A model generated the notes under the pieces. The model made no database searches and was not told where the DNA came from. It saw only the letters and a list, made by a program, of their open reading frames with translations. Positions 9,172-18,248 of a stretch of DNA of 64,000 bases are shown here, one piece after another. The translations under genes were made by a program, and so were the position numbers. Source of the stretch: Methanopyrus sp. SNP6 (GTDB taxonomy: Archaea; JAADCQ01; Methanopyri; Methanopyrales; Methanopyraceae); assembly GCF_002201895.1 (NCBI RefSeq), contig NZ_CP019436.1:1215867-1279866 (forward strand), given 5' to 3'. The first letter of the stretch is position 1, and the number at the start of each line of letters is the position of its first letter.

Positions 9172-12100
9172 ATGGTGAGTACCGAACTCATGATCGCCGC
9201 CATCGGAGCGGGTCTGGCGGCCGGCGTCGCGGGTGTGGGTTCCGGTATCGGTCAGGGTATCGCCGCTGCCGCCGGTGCCGGGGCGGTAGCTGAAGACGAA
9301 GCGACGTTCGGTAAAGCGATCGTGTTCTCGGTGCTCCCGGAGACCCAAGCGATCTACGGACTACTCACCGCGATCCTGATCATGGTCGGAGTTGGATTGC
9401 TCGGAGCTGCGAAGGCCGTTACCGTGGGTGCCGCGCTGGCGGCCCTGGGTGCTGGTCTCGCCGTGGGACTCGCCGGCATATCCGGTATCGGTCAGGGTAT
9501 CGCCGCGGCCAGCGGAATAGGGGCAGTACTCAAGGATGAATCCCTCTTCGGTCGAGCCATCGTCTACGCCGTATTGCCTGAAACCCAAGCCATCTACGGG
9601 CTGCTGGTGTCGATCATCATCATGGTCGGCTCCGGTCTGCTCGGAGGAGCCGGTGGCAAGGTCTCACTGGGAGCGGGACTGTCGGCGATCGGTGCTGGAC
9701 TGGCTGTAGGGCTTGCCGGGACTTCTGGTATTGGTCAAGGTATCGCGGCTGCCAGTGGGATCGCGGGGGTCCTACGTAAGGAGGAGCTTTTCGGTAGGTT
9801 AATAGTCTTCTCGGTGCTCCCGGAGACCCAAGCGATCTACGGACTACTCACCGCGATCCTTATCGTCAACTTCGTCGGTCTGCTGGGAGGCTCCGCCAGC
9901 GTTTCAGTCGGTGCGGGTCTCGCGGCGATCGGTGCTGGACTGGCTGTAGGGCTTGCCGGGACTTCTGGTATTGGTCAAGGTATCGCGGCTGCCAGTGGGA
10001 TCAAGTCCCTGATCGAGGAGGAAGGAGTGTTCGGTCGGGCGATCGTATTCTCGGTGTTGCCGGAGACTCAGGCCATTTACGGGCTGCTAGTAGCGATTTT
10101 AGCGCTGTTCTCATTGCTCAAGCCGGATCTAAGTCTAGCGGCGGGACTCGCGGCTTTAGGAATGGGTCTCGCAGTCGGAATCGCTGGTACTTCGGGTATC
10201 GGCCAAGGTATCGCGGCTGCCAGTGGGATCGCGGGGGTCCTACGTAAGGAGGAGCTTTTCGGTAGGTTAATAGTCTTCTCGGTGCTCCCGGAGACCCAAG
10301 CGATCTACGGACTACTCACCGCGATCCTGGCGATGTTCTTCTTGGGCTCCGGAAAGCCGACACTGGCCGCGGGACTAGCTGCCGTCGGCGCGGGTCTCGC
10401 CGTGGGCTTCGGAGGAACGTCTGGTATCGGTCAGGGTATCGCCGCGGCCAGCGGGATCAGGGCGATGATAGAGCGTGCCGAACTCTTCGTACGGGGGATG
10501 GTCCTCTCTGTACTCCCGGAGACGCGAGCCATCTACGGGCTGTTAGTAGCGATACTGGCGCTCTTCATGATGAAGTCGGGCTCCGTCGGTGCCGGCTTGG
10601 CGCTCATCGGAGCGGGTATGGCGGTAGGTCTCGTGGGTGTTTCTGGAATCGGTCAGGGCTTCACCGCGGCGACGGGCGCCTCCACCCTAGTGAAGAACGA
10701 GGGCTTCTTCGGTCGAGCTATCATCTTCTCGGTGCTCCCGGAGACCCAAGCGATCTACGGACTACTCACCGCGATCCTGATCATGATGTTCGCCGGAATA
10801 CTTGGTGGATCGGGAGCTAACATCGGACTGGGAGCGGGCCTCGCCGCGGTCGGTGCCGGTTTGGCGGTCGGACTGGCGGGTAGCTCCGCGATCGGTCAGG
10901 GTATCGCCGCGGCGGGCGGTATAGGAACGTCCGCGGAGATGGAGGAACTCTTCGGCAGATCGGTGGTGTTCTCGATCCTGCCGGAGACACAGTCCATATA
11001 CGGACTACTTATCGGCATCCTATTAGCAGTGTTCGCGATGAAGGCCGGTTCCCCGGTAGGCGCGGGACTCGCGGCTCTTGGGGCGGGATTGGCTGTCGGA
11101 ATCGCCGGCTTTTCCGGTATCGGTCAGGGTATCGCCGCGGCAGCTGGTATTGGAGCATTGAAACAGGATCCGGGCTCGTTCGGTCGCTCGCTGATCTTCT
11201 CGATCCTGCCGGAGACGCGATCCATTTACGGGTTGTTAGTGGCGATACTAGTAATGGTCGGACTCGGCCTGATGGGAGGGGCTTTCAGCGGTAACGAGGC
11301 CGTCGGCCTAGCGGCCCTCGGCGCCGGTCTGGCCATCGGTTTAGCGGGTCTATCGGGAGTCGGTCAGGGAGTTACGGCCGCCACGGGTATCAGCAGCGTG
11401 GTGAAGGACCCAGGGATGTTCGGCCGTTCATTGCTATTCTCGGTGTTCCCTGAGACTCAGGCGATCTACGGACTGCTGATCGCCATCCTGATCATGATGT
11501 TCGCCGGCATACTCGGAGGACCCAAGAGCCCGGCCTTGGGTGTGGGACTCGCTACCCTCGGTGCCGGTCTAGCCGTCGGAATCGCTGGTACTTCGGGTAT
11601 CGGTCAGGGTATCTCCGCGGCAGCGGGAGCTCGGGCGACCGCCGAAGATCCAGGTAACTTCGGCCGGTCCATCGTGTTCTCGATCCTGCCGGAGACACAG
11701 TCCATATACGGACTGTTAGCTGGGATCTTGGCTCTAACACCGGTGCTGACAGGGGCCGGAGCTCACCTGGCGGCCGCAGCCGGTCTGATCGGTATAGGTG
11801 CCGGTCTAGCCGTCGGAATCGCTGGTACTTCGGGTATCGGTCAGGGTATCGCAGCAGCAGGAGGTACCGGTGCACTCGCGGAACGTACGGAGATGTTCGC
11901 CAGGTCACTGATCCTGTCCATCTTACCGGAGACACGATCCATCTACGGACTGCTGATCGCCATCCTGAGCATGTCACTAGCTGGAGTGCTTGGAGGTGCT
12001 GGCAAGGTGAGCATAGCCGTAGGCTTCGCAGCCGTCGCCGCCGGAATTGCAGTAGGTTTCTCGGGACTATCCGGAGTCGGACAGGGTATCACGGCAGCCC

Positions 12101-12237
12101 GCGGTTCCGCCTCGATGGTGAGACGGGAGCAGGTGTTCGGAAAATCCCTTGTGTTCTCAGTGCTCCCGGAGACCCAAGCGATCTACGGACTACTCACCGC
12201 GATCCTGATCGTGTTCGCCGCCCTCGCGGCTTCCTAA
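9172..12237 (+). CDS. ahaK: A-type ATP synthase proteolipid subunit K with 13 fused hairpins
   Basis: Rotor ring protein of the ATP synthase. Most archaeal c subunits have one to three hairpins and 70-220 residues; this one has 1021 residues and 13 hairpins of about 78 residues. Each hairpin carries GxGQG in helix 1 and a P-E-T-(Q/R) ion site followed by IYGLL in helix 2, and all 13 keep the glutamate. Such a single chain could build a whole 13-hairpin ring. This giant proteolipid is already known for Methanopyrus kandleri. Hairpins 6, 9 and 12 have PETR instead of PETQ. The Q of helix 1 and the E-T-Q of helix 2 resemble Na+-binding c subunits, so a sodium ring is likely. The start is ATG 9172 with GAGGGGGAAAT upstream. 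Confidence 0.97.
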   Translation: MVSTELMIAAIGAGLAAGVAGVGSGIGQGIAAAAGAGAVAEDEATFGKAIVFSVLPETQAIYGLLTAILIMVGVGLLGAAKAVTVGAALAALGAGLAVGLAGISGIGQGIAAASGIGAVLKDESLFGRAIVYAVLPETQAIYGLLVSIIIMVGSGLLGGAGGKVSLGAGLSAIGAGLAVGLAGTSGIGQGIAAASGIAGVLRKEELFGRLIVFSVLPETQAIYGLLTAILIVNFVGLLGGSASVSVGAGLAAIGAGLAVGLAGTSGIGQGIAAASGIKSLIEEEGVFGRAIVFSVLPETQAIYGLLVAILALFSLLKPDLSLAAGLAALGMGLAVGIAGTSGIGQGIAAASGIAGVLRKEELFGRLIVFSVLPETQAIYGLLTAILAMFFLGSGKPTLAAGLAAVGAGLAVGFGGTSGIGQGIAAASGIRAMIERAELFVRGMVLSVLPETRAIYGLLVAILALFMMKSGSVGAGLALIGAGMAVGLVGVSGIGQGFTAATGASTLVKNEGFFGRAIIFSVLPETQAIYGLLTAILIMMFAGILGGSGANIGLGAGLAAVGAGLAVGLAGSSAIGQGIAAAGGIGTSAEMEELFGRSVVFSILPETQSIYGLLIGILLAVFAMKAGSPVGAGLAALGAGLAVGIAGFSGIGQGIAAAAGIGALKQDPGSFGRSLIFSILPETRSIYGLLVAILVMVGLGLMGGAFSGNEAVGLAALGAGLAIGLAGLSGVGQGVTAATGISSVVKDPGMFGRSLLFSVFPETQAIYGLLIAILIMMFAGILGGPKSPALGVGLATLGAGLAVGIAGTSGIGQGISAAAGARATAEDPGNFGRSIVFSILPETQSIYGLLAGILALTPVLTGAGAHLAAAAGLIGIGAGLAVGIAGTSGIGQGIAAAGGTGALAERTEMFARSLILSILPETRSIYGLLIAILSMSLAGVLGGAGKVSIAVGFAAVAAGIAVGFSGLSGVGQGITAARGSASMVRREQVFGKSLVFSVLPETQAIYGLLTAILIVFAALAAS
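9172..12237 (+). repeat. 13 tandem ~235-base coding repeats in ahaK
   Basis: The gene is made of 13 head-to-tail units of 228-243 bases. Divergence is uneven. Bases 9736-9860 (hairpin 3) and 10204-10328 (hairpin 5) are identical over 125 bases, and 9683-9762 (hairpin 3) matches 9923-10002 (hairpin 4) over 80 bases. A shared block of about 50 bases around the ion site recurs in hairpins 1, 3, 5, 7 and 13. Such patches point to recent exchange between units. Confidence 0.95.
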
Positions 12238-12273
12238 TCACCATACATTCTTCGCTAAGTTGGGGTGTCACAC

Positions 12274-12876
12274 ATGGGTGTAGAGGAGCTCGAGCGTAAG
12301 ATCCTGGAAGATGCCGAGAAGGAGGCCGAAGAGATTCTAGAGGAGGCGAGACGAGACGCGGAACGTATCCGTGAAAAGGCGGAGCGTGAAGCCGAGGAGG
12401 TGCGTCGAGAGATTTTAGACCGTGCTCGGCGTGAAGCCGAGACCCGACGGAGACGCGAGATAGCACAGGCAAAGCTGGAGATCCGTCAGGAGAGGCTTCG
12501 GGTTAAGGAGGAGTACATCGAGAAGGCGATCGAGCTGGCCGAGGAGAAGATCAGGGAGCTGGCGGAGGAGGGTCGGAAGGAGTACCTAGAGTTCCTCAAG
12601 CGTTCCGCCATTGAGGCCGTGAACGCGATTTCCTCCGATGAAGTCGTGCTCCGAGCCAACGAGAACGATCTGATGCTGCTGGACGAGATGCTCTCGGAGA
12701 TCCGTGACGAGACCGGTAAAGACGTCGAGCTGGGCGAGCCGGTGGAGGCCGTGGGTGGTGTGATCGCGGAGAGTAAGGACGGCTCCGAGGCGTACGACAA
12801 CACCGTCGATGCTCGGATCCGTCGCCGACGCTCCGAGATAGTTAGACGAGTCTCGGAGACGCTCTTCGGGGGATAA
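12274..12876 (+). CDS. ahaE: A-type ATP synthase subunit E
   Basis: Peripheral stalk subunit that pairs with H and binds the head. The product has 200 residues: a charged N-terminal coiled coil (residues 1-95) and a C-terminal globular domain with the typical GGVIAESKDGSEAYDNTVDA stretch near the end. ATG 12274 is preferred over the in-frame GTG at 12265, because that GTG lies in the TTGGGGTG ribosome site. Three bases separate the stop from the TTG start of subunit C. Confidence 0.92.
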   Translation: MGVEELERKILEDAEKEAEEILEEARRDAERIREKAEREAEEVRREILDRARREAETRRRREIAQAKLEIRQERLRVKEEYIEKAIELAEEKIRELAEEGRKEYLEFLKRSAIEAVNAISSDEVVLRANENDLMLLDEMLSEIRDETGKDVELGEPVEAVGGVIAESKDGSEAYDNTVDARIRRRRSEIVRRVSETLFGG

Positions 12877-12879
12877 TCC

Positions 12880-14004
12880 TTGCTAGGACTGGCCGGCCTG
12901 CAAGATTATACCCTTCTTGCCGTCGGGATCATCGCGCTGGTCACGGTGCTCTCGATAATCTTGTCCATACCGATCACCGACGTCGTTTGGCGGTACGCCC
13001 CCTACGCTTACCCACTCCCAAGAGCCAAGGCCGTCGAGGCGGAGACACTATCAGATGAGGATTACGAGGAACTCAAGGACGCTCCGATGCGGGACCTGGT
13101 CACAAGGCTCGAGGAACTCGGAGTCGAGCCCGAAGCAGCCCGGTCGGTACTCGACGGGAACACGGCCCCCCTCGAGATAGAGCTCAAGCGCCGTGCCGTC
13201 GAGTCCGTAATGGGGAGGATCGTCGAGACCAGCCCGGAGGACGTTTCCGAGCTAGCACGGGCCCTGATGGCCAAGTACGAGCTAGAAGACATCAAGGCGG
13301 TACTGCGTGCGCGTCATGCGGGTGAGGAACCAAAATACCTCGTGGACGCGCCCGTACTGCTCGGGGAAGAAACCTGGCGAGAGCTAAAGGAAGCGCGTTC
13401 AGTTCCGGAGGTCGTAGACCATCTACGCGGAACTCCGTACGACTGCGGATTAGAGGAAGCCCTGCGTGAGTACGAGGAGTCGGGTCTCCTACTGCCGCTA
13501 GAGTTGGCCCTCGATAGGGCTTATTACGAGCATTTGTGGGATCTGGTGGTGAGCGAGAAGGTCGACGAGGAACTGGCCAGACTGGTCGGTCTTGAGATCG
13601 ACCTATACAACGTGGAGGTTGCGCTTCGAGGTGCGATCCTGAACCTGGACCCGGAACGTGTGCTCGAGGCTATGGCGGAGGGCGGTTGGGAGCTAGCCGA
13701 GTGGAGGAAGCGGGAGCTGGCGGAAGCAGAAGATCCACTAGAGGTCGTTGAGAGACTCTCAGGGACCTCCCTCGGGTCGTACCTGGAGGAGGCCGCCGAG
13801 GAGTACTCAGAAGGACGTGGAGTCCAAGTCTTCGATGAAGCCCTCCGTAAAGCCCGCTATGAGCTAGCCCGAGAGATCGCGGGATCCGATCTCATCGGAG
13901 CACCGGCCGTAGTACATGCGGTGTACGAAAAGCAGCGTGAGGTCGATAACGTGATCTCCCTCGTCAACGCCAAGGTGGCGGACGTCGAGACCATGTTAGT
14001 GTAG
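12880..14004 (+). CDS. ahaC: A-type ATP synthase subunit C with N-terminal membrane helix
   Basis: Central shaft subunit that links the rotor head to the proteolipid ring. The 374-residue, mostly helical and acidic product has the expected length and operon place. It carries an unusual N-terminal hydrophobic segment (about residues 12-31, LLAVGIIALVTVLSIILSIP) that looks like a membrane anchor, followed by the usual helical domain from about residue 45. The start is TTG 12880, with CGGGGGATAAT just upstream. Confidence 0.88.
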   Translation: MLGLAGLQDYTLLAVGIIALVTVLSIILSIPITDVVWRYAPYAYPLPRAKAVEAETLSDEDYEELKDAPMRDLVTRLEELGVEPEAARSVLDGNTAPLEIELKRRAVESVMGRIVETSPEDVSELARALMAKYELEDIKAVLRARHAGEEPKYLVDAPVLLGEETWRELKEARSVPEVVDHLRGTPYDCGLEEALREYEESGLLLPLELALDRAYYEHLWDLVVSEKVDEELARLVGLEIDLYNVEVALRGAILNLDPERVLEAMAEGGWELAEWRKRELAEAEDPLEVVERLSGTSLGSYLEEAAEEYSEGRGVQVFDEALRKARYELAREIAGSDLIGAPAVVHAVYEKQREVDNVISLVNAKVADVETMLV

Positions 14005-14016
14005 GGGGAACTACCC

Positions 14017-14355
14017 GTGTACGTAGTGGCCGCCGTGGTGAACGGGTCTGTCGCCTCTGGGTTCAGACTCGTTGGTGTGCGAACGATCGACGCGGACCGT
14101 GAGGACCCTAAGGAGGCCGTGAAAAAGCTAGCTTCAGATCCTGAAGTCGGGGTAATCATTCTCACCGAAGATGTGGCCGAAAAGGTGAAGGAAGAAGTAG
14201 AGGAGATTCAACGGGAGAAGGTCTCTCGAGGTGAGGCTACTCCTATTTTCGTGACCGTCCCCGGACCGGAAGGCCCGACCGAGGAGTTCGAGATCGAGGA
14301 GATAGTTAAAAAGGCCGTAGGGGTGGAGATCGACCTCGAACGCATCGAGCGTTAG
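14017..14355 (+). CDS. ahaF: A-type ATP synthase subunit F
   Basis: Small Rossmann-like subunit of the central stalk. The 112-residue protein has the pattern expected: [20 protein letters not shown] at the start, [14 protein letters not shown] in the middle, then [17 protein letters not shown] and a C-terminal helix. The start is GTG 14017 with AGGGGGAAC upstream. It lies between C and A, as in other archaeal operons. Confidence 0.93.
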   Translation: MYVVAAVVNGSVASGFRLVGVRTIDADREDPKEAVKKLASDPEVGVIILTEDVAEKVKEEVEEIQREKVSRGEATPIFVTVPGPEGPTEEFEIEEIVKKAVGVEIDLERIER

Positions 14356-14366
14356 GGGGATCTTCC

Positions 14367-16145
14367 GTGTCCAACGGCGTGAAAGGCGAGATAGTTAAAA
14401 TCGCGGGACCCGTCGTGGAAGCGGTGGGTTGTGAGGGCGCGAAGATGTACGAGGTGTTCCGGGTCGGCAACGAGGGTCTGATCGGTGAGGTCATCAACAT
14501 CGAGGGCGACCGGGCTACCATACAGGTCTACGAGGAGACTACCGGTCTGCAGCCCGGTGAGCCCGTCAAGGGTACTGGAGAGCTCCTGTCCGTGGAGCTA
14601 GGCCCCGGACTGCTTACTCAGATCTTCGACGGAATCCAGCGTCCGCTGCCCGAGATCCGTAAGGAGGTTGGTGACTTCGTCGAGCGTGGTATCCTCGTGC
14701 CGGCCTTGGACCGGAAGAAAAAGTGGGAGTTCACTCCTAAGGTCAAGGAAGGAGAAAAAGTCGAAGGTGGCGACATCCTCGGAACCGTGCCGGAGACGGA
14801 GCTCATCGAGCACAAGATCATGGTTCCACTCGGAATATCCGGTGAGGTAATCGAGATCGCGGCCGACGGAGAGTACACCGTGGAGGATACCATCGCCGTC
14901 ATCGAGGACGAGGAGGGTGAGGAGCACGAGGTCACAATGATGCAGGAGTGGCCCGTGCGGAAGCCGCGACCTTACAAGCGCAAGCTCGACCCAGAGGAGC
15001 CCCTGATCACGGGTCAGCGTGTCATTGATACGTTCTTCCCCGTAGCCAAAGGTGGAACCGCCGCCATTCCGGGGCCGTTCGGGAGCGGTAAGACGGTTAC
15101 TCAGCAGCAGCTGGCGAAGTGGGCGGACGCCCATGTAGTGGTGTACATCGGATGCGGAGAGCGTGGTAACGAGATGACCGAGGTGCTTGAGGACTTCCCG
15201 GAGCTCGAGGACCCACGAACGGGTAGACCCCTGATGGAGCGTACGGTCCTGGTAGCGAACACGTCCAACATGCCGGTGGCGGCCCGTGAGGCCTGTATCT
15301 ACACAGGTATCACAATGGCGGAGTACTACCGGGACATGGGATACGACGTGGCGCTCATGGCTGACTCCACGTCGCGGTGGGCTGAGGCGCTGCGTGAGAT
15401 TTCGGGTCGACTGGAGGAAATGCCGGGTGAGGAAGGTTACCCGGCGTACCTAGCCTCCAGATTGGCCGAGTTCTACGAGCGTGCGGGTCGAGTCGTCTGT
15501 CTGGGTTCCGACGACAGAGTAGGTTCGGTCACCGTGGTAGGAGCTGTATCCCCACCGGGTGGCGACTTCTCGGAGCCCGTGACGCAGAACACGCTCCGTA
15601 TCGTGAAGGTCTTCTGGGCGCTCGACTCTAAGCTGGCGGACCGTCGGCACTTCCCGGCGATCAACTGGTTGCAGTCGTACTCGCTGTACTTGGACGACGT
15701 AGAAAACTGGTGGCACGAGGAAGTCGGCAACGATTGGAGGGAACTACGCGACGAAGCCATGGAGATACTCCAGCGCGAATCAGAGCTGGAGGAGATCGTG
15801 CAGTTGGTAGGGCCTGACGCGCTACCGGAGAGCGAGCGCTTGATCCTGGAGGTAGCGAGGATGATCCGTGAGGATTTCCTGCAGCAGAACGCGTTCCACG
15901 AGGTTGACACGTACTGCCCGCCCGAGAAGCAGTACGAGATGCTCAAGACCATCCTACACTTCAAGGAGAGGGCCGAGGAGGCCGTGGACAAGGGAGTACC
16001 GGTGGACGAGATCCTCAAGCTCGACGTCATCGACGACATCGCCAGGATGAAGGTGATATCCAACGAGGAAGCGAAGGATAAGATACAGGAGATCCGGAAG
16101 AAGATCGACGAGCAGTTCGAGGAGCTTATAGAGGAGGCCTCGTGA
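14367..16145 (+). CDS. ahaA: A-type ATP synthase catalytic subunit A
   Basis: Catalytic head subunit that makes or hydrolyses ATP. The 592-residue protein shows the N-terminal barrel, the archaeal non-homologous insert (about 110-200), the P-loop GPFGSGKT at about residues 234-241, the [13 protein letters not shown] motif and [19 protein letters not shown]. No intein interrupts the P-loop region. The start is GTG 14367 with AGGGGGAT upstream. The operon stops here: the next gene is trmY, and subunits B and D, usually next in methanogen operons, are not in this window. Confidence 0.98.
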   Translation: MSNGVKGEIVKIAGPVVEAVGCEGAKMYEVFRVGNEGLIGEVINIEGDRATIQVYEETTGLQPGEPVKGTGELLSVELGPGLLTQIFDGIQRPLPEIRKEVGDFVERGILVPALDRKKKWEFTPKVKEGEKVEGGDILGTVPETELIEHKIMVPLGISGEVIEIAADGEYTVEDTIAVIEDEEGEEHEVTMMQEWPVRKPRPYKRKLDPEEPLITGQRVIDTFFPVAKGGTAAIPGPFGSGKTVTQQQLAKWADAHVVVYIGCGERGNEMTEVLEDFPELEDPRTGRPLMERTVLVANTSNMPVAAREACIYTGITMAEYYRDMGYDVALMADSTSRWAEALREISGRLEEMPGEEGYPAYLASRLAEFYERAGRVVCLGSDDRVGSVTVVGAVSPPGGDFSEPVTQNTLRIVKVFWALDSKLADRRHFPAINWLQSYSLYLDDVENWWHEEVGNDWRELRDEAMEILQRESELEEIVQLVGPDALPESERLILEVARMIREDFLQQNAFHEVDTYCPPEKQYEMLKTILHFKERAEEAVDKGVPVDEILKLDVIDDIARMKVISNEEAKDKIQEIRKKIDEQFEELIEEAS

Positions 16146-16184
16146 ACCCCCCCCTCCCACCTAGATCGTTACGGGGGTCGTAAC

Positions 16185-16796
16185 GTGAGAGAGTTCCTCG
16201 TACTGTTCAACCACGCACCTACGTCACCCGACCGTGTACGGCTCAAGGATCTTCCCGGCTCCGGACGCTTCGATCTGGTGTGTCGCGTTACGACCCAATC
16301 TCTACTGTATTCCCACGGGGTTCGTACGGATACGGTGGTACATCTCCTACTGCGCGGTCCTAACGATCCCCCGAAAACCATCACCGTGACGGGTCGTCGT
16401 GTGCGCCGTTTGTACCCTGACGAGCGTACCACTGCGATCCATCTTCGGCGCGCCCTCGCGGCAGACCCGGACACCGAACCTCATCCCGGGATCTTCGTCC
16501 GCCGTGCGGACCTCCAGGACTTGCTCGATGAGATGAAAGGTGCCAAGCTCTACTATATGAGTGAGGACGGCCGGGATTTAGAGGAAGTGGAACCGGAGCC
16601 CGATGCCGTGTTCGTCCTCGGAGATCATGAAGGTCCTACGCCGGAGCAGGATCGACTGTTGAGACGGCGTGCCGATGCTGTGATATCGGTTGGGCCGATC
16701 CCCTATCACTCCGATCAATGCATCGTGATCTTGCACCGGTACCTGGACGTGAAACGGCCGCCTGAATACGCTCACAGCGTCTCTAACGTTATGTAA
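16185..16796 (+). CDS. trmY: tRNA (pseudouridine54-N1)-methyltransferase TrmY
   Basis: SPOUT-class enzyme that methylates pseudouridine 54 in the T-loop of archaeal tRNAs. The 203-residue protein begins MREFLVLFNHAPTSPDRVRL, a family hallmark, followed by the conserved DLPGSGRFDLVCR. The C-terminal knot region shows VFVLGDHEGPTPEQD and ISVGPIPYHSDQCIVILHRYLD, where S-adenosylmethionine binds. The start is GTG 16185 with GGGGGTCGTAAC upstream. It lies 39 bases after ahaA across a pyrimidine-rich stretch, so it may be in a separate unit. Confidence 0.93.
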   Translation: MREFLVLFNHAPTSPDRVRLKDLPGSGRFDLVCRVTTQSLLYSHGVRTDTVVHLLLRGPNDPPKTITVTGRRVRRLYPDERTTAIHLRRALAADPDTEPHPGIFVRRADLQDLLDEMKGAKLYYMSEDGRDLEEVEPEPDAVFVLGDHEGPTPEQDRLLRRRADAVISVGPIPYHSDQCIVILHRYLDVKRPPEYAHSVSNVM

Positions 16797-16890
16797 TCCG
16801 TGACGTACCTCCATGCGCTTTCGCAAAACTCTGTCGGGGAAATTGCTAACAATCGGTGACCGGCACGGTAGTTTAGATACGGGGGCGCAG

Positions 16891-17337
16891 ATGCGACACC
16901 TTTACCTCACGGCTCTCCCTGATCGCACCCTCTTCGCGGCTCTAGACGAAGAGTCCTTGCCGGAACGTACCTACCTCAGCCACCGCGGTGACAAGCTCAA
17001 GTTCTCTACGGAGAAGACCGAACTCAGCCGCGAGATCGAAGACGAGATTCTGTTGGAGGCCCGTAAGACGCTGGAGCGGAACGTGGGGAACATCTTGGGG
17101 GAGAAACCGAGGCTACTGCGCGTCGAAGAGAGAGAAGACTTACCCAAAGGACATGCGGTGGAGGTGTACGGTCGGGGAAGGACTAAGGAGGTCTTCGCTG
17201 GAAAGGTGAAGTTGGGAGAGAAGGTTCTACTGGCCTCGCACGGTACGGACTCCGAGGAGGCCAAAGAGGTCACGGAAGTCGCGGAACGTGTACTTAGTGA
17301 TCTGCTCGGTCGCGTTATCGACCTCTACTACTCCTGA
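16891..17337 (+). CDS. Hypothetical protein (about 148 residues)
   Basis: I do not recognise this family. The ATG at 16891 has GGGGGCG at 6 bases, better than the ATG at 16813 (which would give 174 residues). The predicted fold is alpha/beta: YLTALPDRTLFAALDE, a charged helical middle (EIEDEILLEARKTLERNVG), then strands with EVYGRGRTKEVFAGKVKLGEKVLLASHG and a final helix. It is soluble, has no cysteines and no obvious catalytic motif. Its stop overlaps the 3' end of the convergent broken thiamine-binding gene by 10 bases. Confidence 0.7.
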   Translation: MRHLYLTALPDRTLFAALDEESLPERTYLSHRGDKLKFSTEKTELSREIEDEILLEARKTLERNVGNILGEKPRLLRVEEREDLPKGHAVEVYGRGRTKEVFAGKVKLGEKVLLASHGTDSEEAKEVTEVAERVLSDLLGRVIDLYYS

Positions 17338-17633
17338 ATCTTCTGTTCCACGGACCGCACTTTACCCTCCGCGGTTAGCTCCTTATCCCTGCGCTCGTCT
17401 ATCTTGACAACGAACACGGCACGGTCCACCGCGCGCAATGCGGCCTTCCTAGCGATGCGGAGAGCCTCTAAAGTGTCCTCGAAGGTTTCCACCTCCACTA
17501 CGGTGCCCATCGGGCCTACCTGCGGCTCGAATCAGGCTTCCTTCAGGGCTTTCACTACCTCGGCTATCTCATCGCTAACGCTCGGTGATCCGGTCCCGAT
17601 CGGGTAGAACGAAATCTCCATTACTACCGCCAC
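17328..17633 (-). pseudogene. MTH1187-type thiamine-binding protein interrupted by an in-frame TGA
   Basis: Reading from GTG 17633 gives MAVVMEISFYPIGTGSPSVS, the hallmark start of the small MTH1187/YkoF-like (UPF0045) thiamine-binding family. It continues to ALKEA, then a TGA codon (complement of 17532-17534), then FEPQVGPMGTVVEVE and the typical end KIDERRDKELTAEGKVRSVE. The total of 100 sense codons matches the family length. The stop falls where relatives usually have glycine, so a GGA to TGA change is the simplest cause. The GGGGG ribosome site before the GTG and the clean downstream frame argue for a recent event, a sequencing error, or a recoded codon. GTG or ATG restarts after the stop exist but would lose the first strand. 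Confidence 0.85.
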
Positions 17634-17784
17634 GGGTTCCGCCCCCTTAGCATCAGAATCGACGGGATCAATAAAGAATTGAAACTACCGGGCGGTCCCT
17701 AGCTATTCACCATGAGTACATCCTGGGGGCATCCGACGGCCGCCGAGCTCGCCGCGGAGTCGGATACGGTTCAGTCCCTAACAC

Positions 17785-18213
17785 TTGACACTGGTTGACG
17801 ATCCCGACCTAATGGTCATCGAGCTCACCATCGAGACCTTGGAAGAACTCGCCGATGAGGTCCGCTCGTTCGGTGCCGAGCCGCTCGTTGAGATGCCGGA
17901 TCACTCGATACTGCTGGGCACCAGCGCGGATGAGATGGAGGAGATATTCCGGACGTCGGGATATGGGTTCACGGACGTCGGTCACGCTCTAACCGCGGAG
18001 GGTAGCCTTCGTACGTACTTGCAGCCCGATCTCCTCCGTTCACGACAACTCGGGCGACGGCGACAAGCACCTACAGTCCGGGACGAAATATTAGATTTCG
18101 AGGAGTTGCGAAGGGCACTGCACCAACGGGTGCTGTCCGTGGTGGGAATCCAGGAGAAGGAACGTGAGGTCGTGAAGACTGTTCGCGAGATCATTGAACG
18201 TCCTGAGGATTGA
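17785..18213 (+). CDS. Hypothetical protein
   Basis: The frame of 142 residues is open from TTG 17785; an ATG at 17812 is another start. The N-terminal half looks like a small alpha/beta domain (VIELTIETLEELADEVRSFG, then EMPDHSILLG), followed by an arginine-rich linker (RSRQLGRRRQ) and a C-terminal helical part rich in Glu/Arg. Family unknown. There is no good ribosome site at either start. A second frame from ATG 17712 (28 codons, ending near 17797) runs into the start region, so a small frameshift or a longer original gene is possible. Confidence 0.55.
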   Translation: MTLVDDPDLMVIELTIETLEELADEVRSFGAEPLVEMPDHSILLGTSADEMEEIFRTSGYGFTDVGHALTAEGSLRTYLQPDLLRSRQLGRRRQAPTVRDEILDFEELRRALHQRVLSVVGIQEKEREVVKTVREIIERPED

Positions 18214-18248
18214 AACTATACGTGCGGGTGGCGGAGAAAATTGCCCCG

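Noticed and set aside
14367-16145. Intein in the ATPase A subunit
   Set aside because: The P-loop region is continuous and the length of 592 residues is normal.
17532-17534. TGA as selenocysteine codon
   Set aside because: The family has glycine and no cysteine at this place, and the downstream region where an archaeal SECIS would be is inside a convergent gene. Not fully excluded.
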